64,000 nucleotides of DNA from Palauibacter sp965207805 (GCA_965207805.1 OZ242312.1:3596001-3660000), one strand, 5' to 3'. Counted from the stretch's first letter, positions 8,717-18,126 are shown. Notes: a model not told the origin generated them from the letters alone. Program-made: numbers and translations.

Positions 8717-9906
8717 TCCCGAAGATCAACGGGCTGGGGCGCTCGTTCGCCGGGGTCGCGGCGTACTGCCTCCACGACGCGCCGGAGCCGGACGACCGCC
8801 GTCCGAGGACATCGGAGCGGGTCGGGTGGGCCGACACCCGGAACCTTGCGACGTTCCGGCCGGAGCGGGCCGCGCGGCTGATGGCCGCGACGGCGAGGGC
8901 GGCCCCCGACCTCAAGCGGCTGGCGGGCGGGTCGCCGGGAGGCCGGAAGCTGGCGAAGCCGGTCCTTCACTACTCGCTCAGCTGGGCTCGGGACGAGACG
9001 CCCGACAAGGGGGAGATGAACCGGGCGGTAGACGAGAGCTTGGAGGCGCTGGGGCTGGAGGGCCACGAGGCGCTGATCGTCGCGCACGAGGACACCCGGC
9101 ACCCGCACGTCCACGTGATCGCGAACCGGGTCGATCCGGAGACGGGGAGGGCGGCGAAGCTGGACAACAGCAAGCTCCGGCTGTCGCGCTGGGCCGAGGG
9201 CTATGAGCGGGAACAGGGCCGGATCCGGGTCGAGAGGCGGGTCAAGAACAACGAGCGGCGGCGGGCCGGCGAGGAGGTGCTTCGCCCCATATGGGACCGG
9301 CCGCGTCACTGGGCGCGATACCGCCGCGAGGGGATGCTTCCACGGCGGGCGCGGCGGGCGAGGAAGCCGGTCGACGAGGAGCGCGTCGACATGGAGGCAT
9401 GGCGGCGTGCCGAGGAGCGGGCTTGGGAGCAGGTCGAGGACGGGCGCTGGCTGGGGTTCTGGCGCTTGGAGACCCGGGCGCGGAGGGAATGGGCCGACTT
9501 GCACAAGCGGCAGGAGGAGATGCGGCAGAGGCTCGACCGGGAGAGCCGCACCGTGCTCGGGCGGCTCCGGATCTGGCGGCTTGATCGCTCGCTCAGGGAA
9601 CTGGCCGGGGCGGTCCGGGGCCGGGAGGACCTGGTCGAGGGCTGGCGCGCGGATCTCGACCGGCACCACAGGGACGAGCGGGCCGAGTTGGGCAAGGCAC
9701 ACGGCGAGAGCGCCCGGGAGATCGAGCGGAAGGTGCGCGAGGGCTACCGAAGAGGGCTGCGGGAAGCGGAGCGGTGGGCGCGGGATATCAGAGCGCGCCA
9801 ACCGACATGGGGGCGGGAGCCCGGACGGACCATCACCCGCATTGTCGTACCGCGACCGCCCCGGACCAGAGGCCCCGAGCGCGGCGGGGGAGGGTTCGAG
9901 CGATGA
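8713..9906 (+). CDS. Relaxase (MobA/VirD2-like)
   Basis: The GTG at 8713 overlaps the mobC stop. The 397-residue protein has a candidate nucleophile tyrosine at Y18 (GVAAYCL) and the metal-binding HxHxH triad as HPHVHVIAN (H130, H132, H134) after LIVAHEDTRH. Residues about 190-370 are an arginine- and glutamate-rich helical tail, as in many mobilization relaxases. It should nick oriT and lead the strand through a conjugation pore supplied by another element; no type IV secretion or coupling protein gene is seen here. The pair therefore makes Element I mobilizable rather than self-transmissible. Confidence 0.85.
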   Translation: MIPKINGLGRSFAGVAAYCLHDAPEPDDRRPRTSERVGWADTRNLATFRPERAARLMAATARAAPDLKRLAGGSPGGRKLAKPVLHYSLSWARDETPDKGEMNRAVDESLEALGLEGHEALIVAHEDTRHPHVHVIANRVDPETGRAAKLDNSKLRLSRWAEGYEREQGRIRVERRVKNNERRRAGEEVLRPIWDRPRHWARYRREGMLPRRARRARKPVDEERVDMEAWRRAEERAWEQVEDGRWLGFWRLETRARREWADLHKRQEEMRQRLDRESRTVLGRLRIWRLDRSLRELAGAVRGREDLVEGWRADLDRHHRDERAELGKAHGESAREIERKVREGYRRGLREAERWARDIRARQPTWGREPGRTITRIVVPRPPRTRGPERGGGGFER

Positions 9907-10151
9907 GCCGTGACTTCTCCGGTCATCGCCACGCGGATCGTCCGAAACGGGTCGATCCGGAGCGGTTTCGGTTCATCTACGGGCTCTGGGATCGCTCAGA
10001 ATCGACGATCGCCGACCTCCGAGGGGTACGCGGGTCGGGTGAGAATCGCCTTCAAGCACAGCCTCAACGAGGAACCGGGGGATACCGAAGCGAATCGCGA
10101 TGGCCGCCGGGTGCTCGCCCCGAGCCGCCCGCTCCCGAATGTCGCAGGTGA
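9903..10151 (+). CDS. Possible small ORF coupled to relaxase
   Basis: An ATG at 9903 overlaps the relaxase stop (ATGA) and opens 82 codons starting MSRDFSGHRHADRPKRVDPE. The first 45 residues look protein-like. The rest runs antisense to the zinc-ribbon gene. The frame also crosses a 78-bp block shared with the end of the P4-like integrase gene region. It may be a truncated transfer gene. I cannot name a function. Confidence 0.3.
   Translation: MSRDFSGHRHADRPKRVDPERFRFIYGLWDRSESTIADLRGVRGSGENRLQAQPQRGTGGYRSESRWPPGARPEPPAPECRR
9960..10038. repeat. Block shared by two different elements (copy 1)
   Basis: This block aligns without gaps with 15969-16046. Shared pieces are GTTTCGG, ATCTACGGG, ACGATC and CTCCGAGGGGTACG, with the same 42-bp spacing between ATCTACGGG and CTCCG. 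One copy lies just after the relaxase gene and the other just after the P4-like integrase gene. Confidence 0.5.
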
Positions 10152-10260
10152 GGCATACGGTCTCTTCCCGGGGACGGCCCACGTAGAGCTTGCCGCAGGA
10201 CCCACACCGCCGTTTCCCCTGCTGCCGGGGCCACGACAGCGACCGCAGCCGATCCGCCAT
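9973..10260 (-). CDS. Small zinc-ribbon protein
   Basis: Ninety-five residues with two CxxC pairs (RRCGSCGKLYV and ETVCLTCDIRER), a treble-clef or zinc-ribbon layout, then a short helix-turn-helix-like stretch (HPAAIAIRFGIPRFLVEAVL). It starts 1 bp after the hicA stop, so it is probably the third gene of a hicB-hicA transcript. The last 15-20 residues overlap the shared block and may be a fused tail. It could be a regulator. Function not recognised. Confidence 0.6.
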   Translation of the reverse strand: MADRLRSLSWPRQQGKRRCGSCGKLYVGRPREETVCLTCDIRERAARGEHPAAIAIRFGIPRFLVEAVLEGDSHPTRVPLGGRRSSILSDPRARR

Positions 10261-10261
10261 C

Positions 10262-10456
10262 CTAGCTCTCTGAAGGCCGGGGCACTTGGAGGTCCTTGCA
10301 GATCCTTCTGGCGAGGTCCCGGTTGATTTCGTTGTGCCGGGGAATCGTCGAGACCTTCTTGGCCGCCCGGTTGATGTAGAGGGTGTGGTTCGCGCCTTCG
10401 CGCAGAAAGGCGCATCCGTGTTGCGTCAAGTGCCGCAGCAGGTCCCGGCGCTTCAC
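10262..10456 (-). CDS. hicA: HicA-type mRNA interferase toxin
   Basis: Sixty-four residues, the usual HicA length. The N-terminal LLRHLTQHGCAFLREGANHTLY carries the catalytic histidine in a GxxH-like context, and TIPRHNEINRDLARRICKDL is the typical C-terminal part. HicA cuts mRNA when free of HicB. The start overlaps the end of hicB by 4 bp. Confidence 0.85.
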   Translation of the reverse strand: MKRRDLLRHLTQHGCAFLREGANHTLYINRAAKKVSTIPRHNEINRDLARRICKDLQVPRPSES

Positions 10457-10674
10457 GCCGTGACGGTGATGGGCTCTCTGATGACCGCAACGCCGTCGGC
10501 GTCTTCGCGGGCCATTTCCCGGTTGGCTTCGATCACCAACGCGACGGCCTCGCGAAGGTTCGACCGGGCTTCTTCGAGGGAAGCGCCCTGGGTGTTGGCA
10601 CCGGGAAACTCCTCGATGAAGGCGATGTAGCCTTCAGGGACTTTCCGGAACACCGCCATGCATTGCAGGTCCAC
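10453..10674 (-). CDS. hicB: HicB-type antitoxin
   Basis: The GTG at 10674 is preferred because AAGGAG lies 8 bp upstream; ATG 10659 is in frame. The product is about 73 residues with the HicB core YIAFIEEFPGANTQGASLEEARSNLREAV. Gene order hicB then hicA is less usual than hicA first but is known. HicB should bind HicA and repress the promoter in the 10675-10925 spacer. Confidence 0.85.
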   Translation of the reverse strand: MDLQCMAVFRKVPEGYIAFIEEFPGANTQGASLEEARSNLREAVALVIEANREMAREDADGVAVIREPITVTA

Positions 10675-10925
10675 TACTGAAACTCCTTGTGACGCCGATG
10701 AATGCTTTGACGCTAGCAATCATCCGGCGCTGGCGCCATCCTCGGCTCGTAAGCTGCCCGAAGCGCTCCATCTCTCGCCGCGGGTGCGGGCGCAGCTTCA
10801 TTGGGAGAGATCGAACGAAGATGCGAAGACTTCCGCAATGGAGCTATCGTTGGGATCGTGGGCGATGCGGCCTCTTGTGACCGGCATCCTTCATCCGAAC
10901 CCCCTACCGGCGAGCACGCACTCTC

Positions 10926-13328
10926 ATGGATGAGCAGATAGGTCTCGATCTCGCGGGACAGCCGACCGCCGGCGAAATCTTGGACCGCATCCGCGAGAAG
11001 AGCCGGGACGAGTCCGAAAAGGGCCGCTGGTTCGAGCAGTTGTTCATGCGGATCGCGCGGCAGGAGCCCGAGTTCGAGATCGACGGGATCTGGCGCTGGC
11101 CCGACTGGCCGGAACGCGAGGAGTTGACCGGCCTCGACGGCCGGGACATCGGGATCGACCTCGTTGCGCGGAGGACGAGCGGCGAATGGGTGGCGATCCA
11201 GTGCAAGTGCTACGACGAGCGCCGAACGCTGGGCAAGGGCCACATCGACAAGTTCCTCGGAGGCTCCCAACAGCCGGTTTTTGGCCTTCGCTGGATCGTG
11301 GCGACGTGCCGTTGGGGACCGATTGCCGAGCGGGCCATCCGGAACGCCCATCCCCAAGTCACCCAGATCGACTTCCGGGAGTACCTTCACGTCCAAGTCG
11401 AGGAACGCGACGCCAAGCGCCCGGTGCAGGAGCCGTGGCCGCTTCAGGCGGACGCCATCGAGGACGCCATCGAAGGACTGACCAACCACGACCGGGGCCG
11501 CCTCGTCATGGCGTGCGGCACCGGCAAGACGTTCACCTCGCTACGCATCGCGGAACAGGTGGTGTCGGCGGGGCAGCGAATCCTGTTCGCGGCCCCGACG
11601 ATCGCGCTGGTGTCTCAAGCGCGGCGCGAATGGCTCCGCCAGACGACGCGCAAGCTGAGATGCGTTGTAGTCTGCTCGGATCCGACCGCCGGGGGACGCC
11701 ACGAGAACGAGGACATCCGCATCTCCGAACTCGAATGCCCGGTCTCGACGGACCCGTCGGAGATCGCGCACTCCCTTCAGGGCGACGGTCCAACCCGTGT
11801 TGTCTTCTGCACCTACCACTCGCTCCGGAGGGTGACCGAGGCGCAGGCCGACCACGGCGCACCGGAGTTCGATCTGGCCATCGCCGACGAGGCGCACCGC
11901 ACGACGGGCGCGCTGCGCGGACCGAACGGTGCCGGGCGCGTCAACTTCCAAGAGTTCCACGACGGCGAGCGCCTCCTCGCCCGGAAGCGCCTGTACATGA
12001 CCGCCACGCCGCGCATCTACACCGCGCGCTCCAAGAGCAGGCTGGCCTCGAAGGGCATCGACGTGATCGACATGGGCGACCAGCAGGTGTACGGCCCGCA
12101 ATTCCACTTGCTTCCGTTCGCCAAGGCCGTCAATCACCGCATGCTCTCCGACTACCGGGTCATCGTGCTCGGGGTGGGCCGGGCGAGCGTGACGCCGGGT
12201 CTACGCCGCCGCTTGGAGGACCTCAGTCCATCTACGAGCCGGAAGAACGCCCCGACCACGAACGACATGACGCGGGTGCTCGGCGTGTCGCTTGCCGTGA
12301 ACGGCGTCACCGAGGGCACGGCGCTGGAGCAACCGGGACAGCTTCCGCGCACCTTGGCGTTCGCGAACAGCATTCTGCGCTCGAAGTGGTATGCGGACGC
12401 GCTCATGGAAAGCGAGGTGCTCCGCGCCACCACAAGACGAATGAGCGACGGGCGGGCCATGAAGGTCGTGGCCAAGCACCTCGACGCTTCCGCAAGCGCG
12501 CTCCAGCGCAATCAGGAGCTGCGCGCCCTCGCCCACGCCGACCGAGACGGCGAGTGCCGGATCGTGTGCAACGTCAAGCTCTTCACCGAGGGCGTGGACG
12601 TGCCGTCGCTGGACGCCGTTGCGTTTCTCGATCCTCGCGACAGCCAGGTCGATGTCGTCCAAGCCGTCGGCCGCGTCATGCGGAAGGCCCCCGGCAAGCG
12701 CTTCGGATACATCATCATTCCCGTCATCGTCGAGCCGGGCGGCGATGTGGCGGCGGCGCTCGAAAGAGGCACCGAGGGCTACCGGACGGTGGGCCGCGTC
12801 CTGCGGGCGCTTCAGGCCCATGACGGTCGCTTGGCCGAGACGCCCGCCAACTTCATCAGGGTGTACGAACCGAAACAGAAGCCGCCGCCCGAAATACCGG
12901 AAGGCGGAATCGGCAGCGGAACCCCGCAGAGCCGGAGCATCCAGCGTCAACTGGACCTGAAGGAGGCCGAGCAGGGGATCTACGCGCATGTGGCCGCGGC
13001 TTCCGGGTTGGGCAAGCCCGGCCAGCTTGTGGCCGACGAGATCGCGTATGCGGTCAGGCGAGCGAGCACGGTCTTCCAAGACGAGGAACTCGAAGAACCG
13101 CTCGCGGAAGCGCTCGAACTCGTCCCGGAACAGGACGGCGGGGCGAAAGGCGTCTGCACCATCGCGGCCCTCATGCTGGCGAACGCCTGCCTCTTGCAGC
13201 GGAGGCTACGCGACGAACCGCAGATGAAGACCATCCTGCGGCTCGACAAGGTGGCGGGGGCAAGCAACCCGAGCGAGGTCCTCGGTCTCGCATGGGAAGC
13301 GATCTTGGAGAAAGACTACGCGACATGA
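10926..13328 (+). pseudogene. 5' part of type ISP-like restriction-helicase-methyltransferase gene
   Basis: Residues 1-170 form an Mrr-like nuclease domain (GIDLV D78; IQCKCY Q92 and K94). Then comes an SF2 helicase with Walker A ACGTGKT at 196-202, DEAH (IADEAHR) and motif VI (QAVGRVMRK). A helical coupler follows up to AWEAILEKDYA. Family members (LlaGI/LlaBIII type) continue into an N6-adenine methyltransferase. Here the frame stops at 13328, 6 bp after the left core of Element II. The natural continuation, APVFRPALSVLGALP, is found at 36199 onward. So this is the front of a gene split by insertion. The truncated protein could still be made but lacks modification and specificity parts. Confidence 0.85.
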
Positions 13329-13419
13329 GCTTTCGGATTCACATGTCGTTGTGATCGTTCATCTTACGGGATTCGGCGGTCGGATTCCCGCTGATTGACT
13401 CCCGCCGATTCGTTTCGGG

Positions 13420-14562
13420 TCAAGCGCGGACCCTCGGGCGGCTGTCCAGCGCCTTCCTGAGCTGTACAGCGTCGGCCTGCTGATAGCAGCGCAACACCGT
13501 CTGAGCCTCCTTCCAGCCGCCCAGTTCGCACAGCACCTTGAGCGGCAGGTCCATCAGGTCGCTGGCAAACTTCCGCCTCAGCGAGTGCCAGCCCCGCCGC
13601 GCCTTCGGCTCCAGTCCCGCAAGCCGCTCGGCCTTGCGCCACCAAACGCCCGTCCGTCCCCTGCCGATGCTCGCCGAGGGATCCTTCGAGGCGGGCAGGA
13701 TCAGCTTCTCCCCGCTACCGGGGTTCGCTTCCCGCGCCTCCTCCAACACCGCCAGCGCTTCGTCCGTCATCGGCGTGACGTGCTCGTAGCCCGTCTTCTC
13801 GTGTTCCGCCCGCCACCGCACCTCCCGGCCCTCGAAGTCGATATCTGACCAGCGAAGGTTGCGGATGGCCCCGATCCTGTGCCCGGTCTCATGCGCGAGC
13901 ACGAATGCGACATGAAACCGCCAGTCCACCTGCCGGGACACCCCGAGCATCGCCCGGTACTCCTCCTCGGAGAGAACGACCCTGGCGGGGTTCTTCTCCT
14001 TGGGCGTCCTCAGACCCCTCAGCGGGTTCGAGTCGAGAAGGAGCCTCCCCTCCTCGTCTCTGGACTTGGTCGCCCAGTTGAGCACCGCGAGCAGGAACTT
14101 CAGGTCCAACTCGATGGTCCGGTTGGACACCGGCTTCCCGCTCGGCCCGATCCTTCCCGCCCGGCGCTCGCGGATGAAGCGGTCCCAGTCCCTTTGCGAC
14201 AGGGTCTCGGGTCGCCGGTCCCGACCGAGTAGGTCGAGGAACATCCTCGTCGCGATCCTGTCCCGGTGCTGGACCCGCCTCGTCTTGGTGGGCGTCACCT
14301 CCTCACCGTAGATGTCAAAGAGCCTCTCCAGAGTGAGCGGCTCCGGCTCGGCTTCCGCCTTGCCGTTGGGCTGAAGCATTGCGAAGTCCGCGGCGGCTTC
14401 GTCCGCCTGCCGCTTCGCTTTCGCCCAATCGCGGTGTCCGAGCGACCGGGTGAGCCTTCGCCCGTTCTCGCGCCACTCCATCTGGAACAGGCCGGTTTTC
14501 GGGTCGGGAAACACCCTGACCCTGTTCCGGCCCCACTCGCCGGCGCCGTAGCTCCGGCGGCT
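13420..14562 (-). pseudogene. Int2 tyrosine recombinase, body (split gene)
   Basis: This holds all but the first few codons of an Int1/Int3-like recombinase, with HETGHRIGAIR, HSLRRKFAS, LGGW and VLRCYQQAD intact. Its 5' 33 bp are at 16834-16866, on the far side of a 2286-bp insert. Joined at the 15-bp repeat, the gene is 1161 bp, exactly the length of int1 and int3. As it stands, an in-frame ATG at 14628 in the insert could give a 23-residue foreign N-terminus, so activity is not excluded. Confidence 0.85.
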
Positions 14563-14709
14563 ACATTCAGTTCGATGCCATACCGTCCAGCAACGTTCAG
14601 TGTTGTCTTGTATATCGTTTTGATACATGGAGTTATTGCCATAGCGTCTTGATCCCGATGACCCGAGACACTCATTGACGTCCGGCTTCATCCCCCATAT
14701 TATGAGGTA

Positions 14710-15924
14710 ATGCATGACGTAAACCACGATCCCGCCCCGTCCCGCAAAACGAAGCCCAAGGGCCGCCACCCCTACAAGCGGCTCTCGGCCGCCTTCGTGC
14801 GCTCCGCACCTCCGGGCAGACACTGCGACGGCAACGGACTTTACCTCTACGTCCAGCCCAGCGGAGCTCGAAGTTGGGTTCAGCGCCTCGTCATACGCGG
14901 CCGCCGCCGAGATTTCGGGCTCGGGAGCGCCCAGTTGGTCCCGCTCGCCGAGGCTCGCGAGAAGGCGCGCGCCAACCGCAAGCTGGCGCGGGAGGGCGGC
15001 GATCCGCTCGCCGAGCGCCGCCGCGCACGGGACATGCCGAGCTTCGAGGAAGCCGCCGAGCGGGTCTTGGAGCAGAAGCGGGCCGGGTGGCGGAGCACGG
15101 CGCACGCCCACAACTGGATCACGAGCCTGAGGCGCCACGCCTTTCCACGCATCGGCAGGATGCCCGTCTCAGAGGTGACGCCCGCCGATGTGTTGGAGGT
15201 TCTCGAACCGATCTGGCACGCGAAGATGTCCATGGCCCGGTCCGTGCATCAGCGCGTGCGCTCGGTGCTGGAATGGGCGGTGGCGATGGAGTACCGCGCC
15301 GACAACCCCTGCGACCGGGTCCTGTCGGTGCTCGGCCCGCAGAACCGCGTGGTGAAGCACATGAGGGCGCTCCCGCACCGCGAGGTGGGAGCGGCGCTCG
15401 CGAAGGTGCGGTCCTCGGACGCACCGCCGGCCGTCAGGCTGGCCTTCGAGTTCCTTGTGCTCACGGCGGCCAGGTGGAACGAGGTGCGGATGGCCGAATG
15501 GTCGGAGATCGACGCGGCGGACGGGGTGTGGACGGTGCCCGCCAAGCGCATGAAGACGAAGCGCGAGCACCGGGTGCCCCTGTGCGGCCGGGCGCTGGAG
15601 ATTCTCGCCGAGGCGCGGGCGCTGGACGAGGGCACCGCCCGCCCGGTCTTCGCCGGGGAGGGTGGGAAGCCGCTCAGAGACCCGCAGCTGCGCCAGCTGG
15701 TCCGGCAGAACGGCATCGGTGCGGTGCCGCACGGCTTCCGGTCGAGCTTCCGGGACTGGGCCGCCGAGGAAACCGACCACCCGAGGGAGGTTGTCGAGGC
15801 GGCGCTCGCGCACGTAGTCCGGAACAAGGTGGAAGCGGCCTACCGGCGCACCGACCTGTTCGAGCGGCGACGGCACCTCATGAACGACTGGTCGGCGTAT
15901 CTCGCAACGGGCACCGAGGCCTGA
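14710..15924 (+). CDS. P4-type tyrosine integrase of the mini-element
   Basis: The 404-residue protein has the N-terminal Arm DNA-binding domain of this family (DGNGLYLYVQPSGARSWVQR, GLGSAQLVPLAEAREKA). The catalytic domain has arginine in TAARWNEVR, HGFRSSFRDW, ALAHVVRNKVEAAYRRTD (histidine and the nucleophile tyrosine). It starts 148 bp inside the left repeat. Relatives usually insert in tRNA genes; here the target is the 5' end of another integrase gene. It is unrelated at family level to Int1-3. Confidence 0.9.
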   Translation: MHDVNHDPAPSRKTKPKGRHPYKRLSAAFVRSAPPGRHCDGNGLYLYVQPSGARSWVQRLVIRGRRRDFGLGSAQLVPLAEAREKARANRKLAREGGDPLAERRRARDMPSFEEAAERVLEQKRAGWRSTAHAHNWITSLRRHAFPRIGRMPVSEVTPADVLEVLEPIWHAKMSMARSVHQRVRSVLEWAVAMEYRADNPCDRVLSVLGPQNRVVKHMRALPHREVGAALAKVRSSDAPPAVRLAFEFLVLTAARWNEVRMAEWSEIDAADGVWTVPAKRMKTKREHRVPLCGRALEILAEARALDEGTARPVFAGEGGKPLRDPQLRQLVRQNGIGAVPHGFRSSFRDWAAEETDHPREVVEAALAHVVRNKVEAAYRRTDLFERRRHLMNDWSAYLATGTEA

Positions 15925-15968
15925 TCCGACCCCCTGACCGCGCTTGCATGCCATTTCGGGACGTTTTT

Positions 15969-16046
15969 GAGGCGTTTCGGGGGATCTACGGGCCACGGGA
16001 GCGCCTCTAACGCACGATCTCGGGTCTCCGAGGGGTACGGGTAGGC
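15969..16046. repeat. Block shared by two different elements (copy 2)
   Basis: Gap-free partner of 9960-10038, beginning 45 bp after the stop of the P4-type integrase gene. It contains the same CTCCGAGGGGTACG. Confidence 0.5.
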
Positions 16047-16222
16047 CGAAAACCGGGCGCTCGTCAGAGCGTGGCGCAGTCCCGAGGAGTGATGAGCAGG
16101 GCCGGTCGCCCTCACCGTCCTTGAGGCTGGCGACGACGAGGCCGGGGAGCTTGTCCGCGACTGCTCGATAGGCGTGGTTCCGGGCGGTGCCCGGTGGGAC
16201 GTTTTCGCGGGTGCCCCGCGTG

Positions 16223-16320
16223 GCTGGCTTGGCCACGCTAAGGTGGACAAGCCAGCTTACCCTCCGTATAACACGGCGGGCTGGCGAGGGGTGGCTCCGC
16301 CGCCCCCTTCGAACCCCCCC
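16223..16320 (+). other. Orphan oriT-like structure in the mini-element
   Basis: Inverted repeat GCTGGCTTG/CAAGCCAGC (16223-16231, 16248-16256) followed by GGCTGGCGAGGGG, a GC stem and CCCCCTTCGAACCCCCC. This resembles the candidate oriT at 8283-8335 and especially the block at 19057-19099. No mob gene is adjacent. Confidence 0.35.
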
Positions 16321-16833
16321 ACGGTTGCCCGCTCCCCTTGGAGGTCGCGGTTGCAGTCGCCCGCTCACCCCCGCCCGCGTGCCGGGCCAACTCGGGCTGG
16401 AAACACCGCCCCTCGCCGCCGCGGAGAAGCCCGGATGGTGGAACCGGCGGACGCGCCGGACCCGGCAAGCCGGGAGCGGTCCCTCGAAGGCGTCGAGTCT
16501 CTCCTCCTGCACCGTTGCCACATCCGCCGCCGAACCGATCCCTTCGCCCTTCAGCGCATCCGGGAGACCGGCGGGCCAGCTCTCCCGCGCGCTCCTGCAC
16601 TGCGGCCGCCGGTCCCCCCGATCTCCAGGGCGGGCGAGCCCGCCCCTCCATCGGGGGTTGGATTCCGTTCACGGTCGCCCCGGTCCGGCGACCGGCCGGA
16701 ACCCCCTACGGGTCCAAAGCCCTCCAGTGGAGTCGATTGGATTCCCGTTCCTGAAGGGGTAAGGAATGAGGTAAGCACATGCGAAACACAGACTGTAACT
16801 CCAATAACTGCATTGGGTTACGCTGTATGTCGA

Positions 16834-16925
16834 GTAGCTCCGGCGGCTTCGTTTCGTGCATGCCATCGTTCGATTCCTCCCTCGATTCGATGGACTGCAC
16901 GATCTGCGCAACCGAAAGGTCGCGG
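16834..16925 (-). pseudogene. Int2 5' end and leader, separated from its body
   Basis: ATG 16866 opens MACTKRSRRSY, the start of the Int family, and the frame breaks at the 15-bp repeat (16834-16848). The upstream leader keeps GAGGAATCGAACG and the 16-mer GCAGATCGTGCAGTCC (16892-16907 in reverse), as in int1 and int3. It should still drive transcription into the mini-element. Confidence 0.8.
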
Positions 16926-17029
16926 AGAGAAGGCTTCTCCGCCAGTTGGGTTCGGAGGGAAGCTCACGACCCGCGAAACCCTGTAGCCGGGGCCGTAGCG
17001 CGAGTGTCCGACCGACGTTGGAGGTGGGT

Positions 17030-17261
17030 GGACACGAAGAAGCCCTTTCGTCGGGCACGCCCGCGATTCCGCATATCGCTGCTCCACTTTCGGTTGCGAC
17101 GTGGCTACGGGCGCGGCGGTGGCACGCGGGAGCTTTCGGGGGTGGCCGGAGCGACCCCCCTCCCTGGACGCTTGGCGTGCCACGGGGGAGGGCTGGGATG
17201 TGCACGCCATCCCAACCCTCGGCGGGAGGTCGCTCCGGGCCAGCGATCCTTGCAGGAAGGC
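17030..17261 (+). repeat. Structured repeat copy A
   Basis: Outer stem CCGGAGCGACC (17146-17156) with GGTCGCTCCGG (17228-17238), inner stem TGGGATG/CATCCCA (17194-17200, 17208-17214) with loop TGCACGC, then the conserved tail CCAGCGATCCTTGCAGGAAGGC ending at 17261 (given here only as the family tail GCAGGAAGGC). The 5' limit is uncertain. No gene lies directly upstream on the same strand, unlike the other copies. Confidence 0.65.
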
Positions 17262-17812
17262 ATTCAAGGCATGGCCGGTGACCACGCCGTCCCGGCTTCG
17301 AGCGCCGATTCGGCCCAGCCCGGCGAACCGGTCCTCCGTCCGCTTGGAAGCGGCGCTCGTGACACCTTCCGGTACGGACTTGTTGGCTGGGAGTATCCAT
17401 GTCAAGTGGATGCCCGATTTTCTCGGCGCGACCTGCCTCGCAGGGCTCCGCGCGACGCTTCCGCTGCGGTAGATCCGTTCCGGCCCGGCTCGATCATCCG
17501 TTGATGCTCCCCGCAGGGCTGGGCGGCGGGAAGGCCGGGCAGGAGTACTCACGCGGCGGATGCGCCGTCCAAGTGCGGTCCTGCTGCACCAAGGCGGCGC
17601 TCCAAGGCTTTCTCCTCCTCAAGCCGTCGCCGGATCTCAACCGCAAGCGTGCCAGCGACATCGATGGCCGGAGCCATGTCCGGCCGAACGGCGATTCCGT
17701 GTCCGGGCACCCCCAAAGTGAGCCGGACACGCAGGACTTGCCACCAACGTCCACGTCCGGCCGTCATTTGCAGGTCTCGCGGACAGCCCCTACCGGGTCG
17801 CGACGCGGCACG
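17262..17812. other. 550-bp spacer, one doubtful small ORF
   Basis: A 72-codon minus-strand frame at 17549-17767 (MTAGRGRWWQVLRVRLTLGV..., ending in a charged helix RRRLEEEKALERRLGA) could be a real small protein, but has no recognised family. Other frames look like shadows. I see no repeat or RNA gene here. Confidence 0.3.
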
Positions 17813-17841
17813 TTGCTGTAACTACAATCCATATGTATAAT
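17813..17841 (+). promoter_or_regulatory. Sigma-70-type promoter of brnTA
   Basis: TTGCTG (17813-17818), 17-bp spacer, perfect TATAAT (17836-17841). Transcription would start about 17848, on the A of the brnT ATG, so the message should be leaderless or nearly so. Confidence 0.7.
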
Positions 17842-17847
17842 CGATCG

Positions 17848-18126
17848 ATGGAATTCGAGTGGGACGAGGCCAAGAACCAGACGAACATCCGCAAGCACGG
17901 CATCGGGTTCGACACCGCGAAGCGCATCTTCGAGGGGACCGTCGCAACGTCGCCCGACCGTCGCCGGGACTACGGCGAGGAGCGCCGCATCAGCATAGGC
18001 CGGGTCGAGCCCGGAGCGCTGATCGTGGTGGCCCACACCGAGCGCCGCGGGCGCATCCGTCTGATCTCTGCCCGCCCGGCGTCGCGGAAGGAAAGGAGAG
18101 TCTACCATGAGCGGACGCTACGATAG
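17848..18126 (+). CDS. brnT: BrnT-type toxin
   Basis: The product, 92 residues from ATG 17848, begins MEFEWDEAKNQTNIRKHGI and continues DTAKRIFEG and DYGEERRISIGRVEPGALIVVAHTER, the classic BrnT pattern (a RelE-like ribonuclease fold). An ATG at 17833 is in frame but overlaps the -10 box, so it is not used. There is no ribosome-binding site, which fits a leaderless message. It overlaps brnA by 20 bp. Cargo of Element II; likely stabilises it. Confidence 0.85.
   Translation: MEFEWDEAKNQTNIRKHGIGFDTAKRIFEGTVATSPDRRRDYGEERRISIGRVEPGALIVVAHTERRGRIRLISARPASRKERRVYHERTLR

Larger units (their letters stand above)
15925..16833. other. Non-integrase part of the mini-element, no convincing gene
   Basis: Frames here on both strands are proline- and arginine-rich and look like GC-driven shadows. 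A short minus-strand stretch (ENVPPGTARNHAYRAVADKL, about 16075-16200) looks more protein-like and may be a remnant. The region contains the second copy of the shared block (15969-16046), oriT-like structure (16223-16320), and near the right repeat an imperfect palindrome GTAACTCCAAT/ATTGGGTTAC (16795-16821). Confidence 0.5.
14548..16848. mobile_element. Nested 2.3-kb integrase mini-element inside int2
   Basis: The 15-bp sequence GTAGCTCCGGCGGCT occurs at 14548-14562 and 16834-16848 as a direct repeat; one copy is codons 6-11 of int2 read in reverse. Between them lie a P4-type integrase gene and about 0.9 kb without a convincing gene. Excision restores int2. Int1 carries the same site with one mismatch (8083-8097), so it is a plausible second target. 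Confidence 0.8.

Noticed and set aside
15169..16521. A 450-codon minus-strand frame across the P4-type integrase
   Set aside because: It is antisense to a clear integrase with all catalytic residues. Only a short downstream part looked protein-like.
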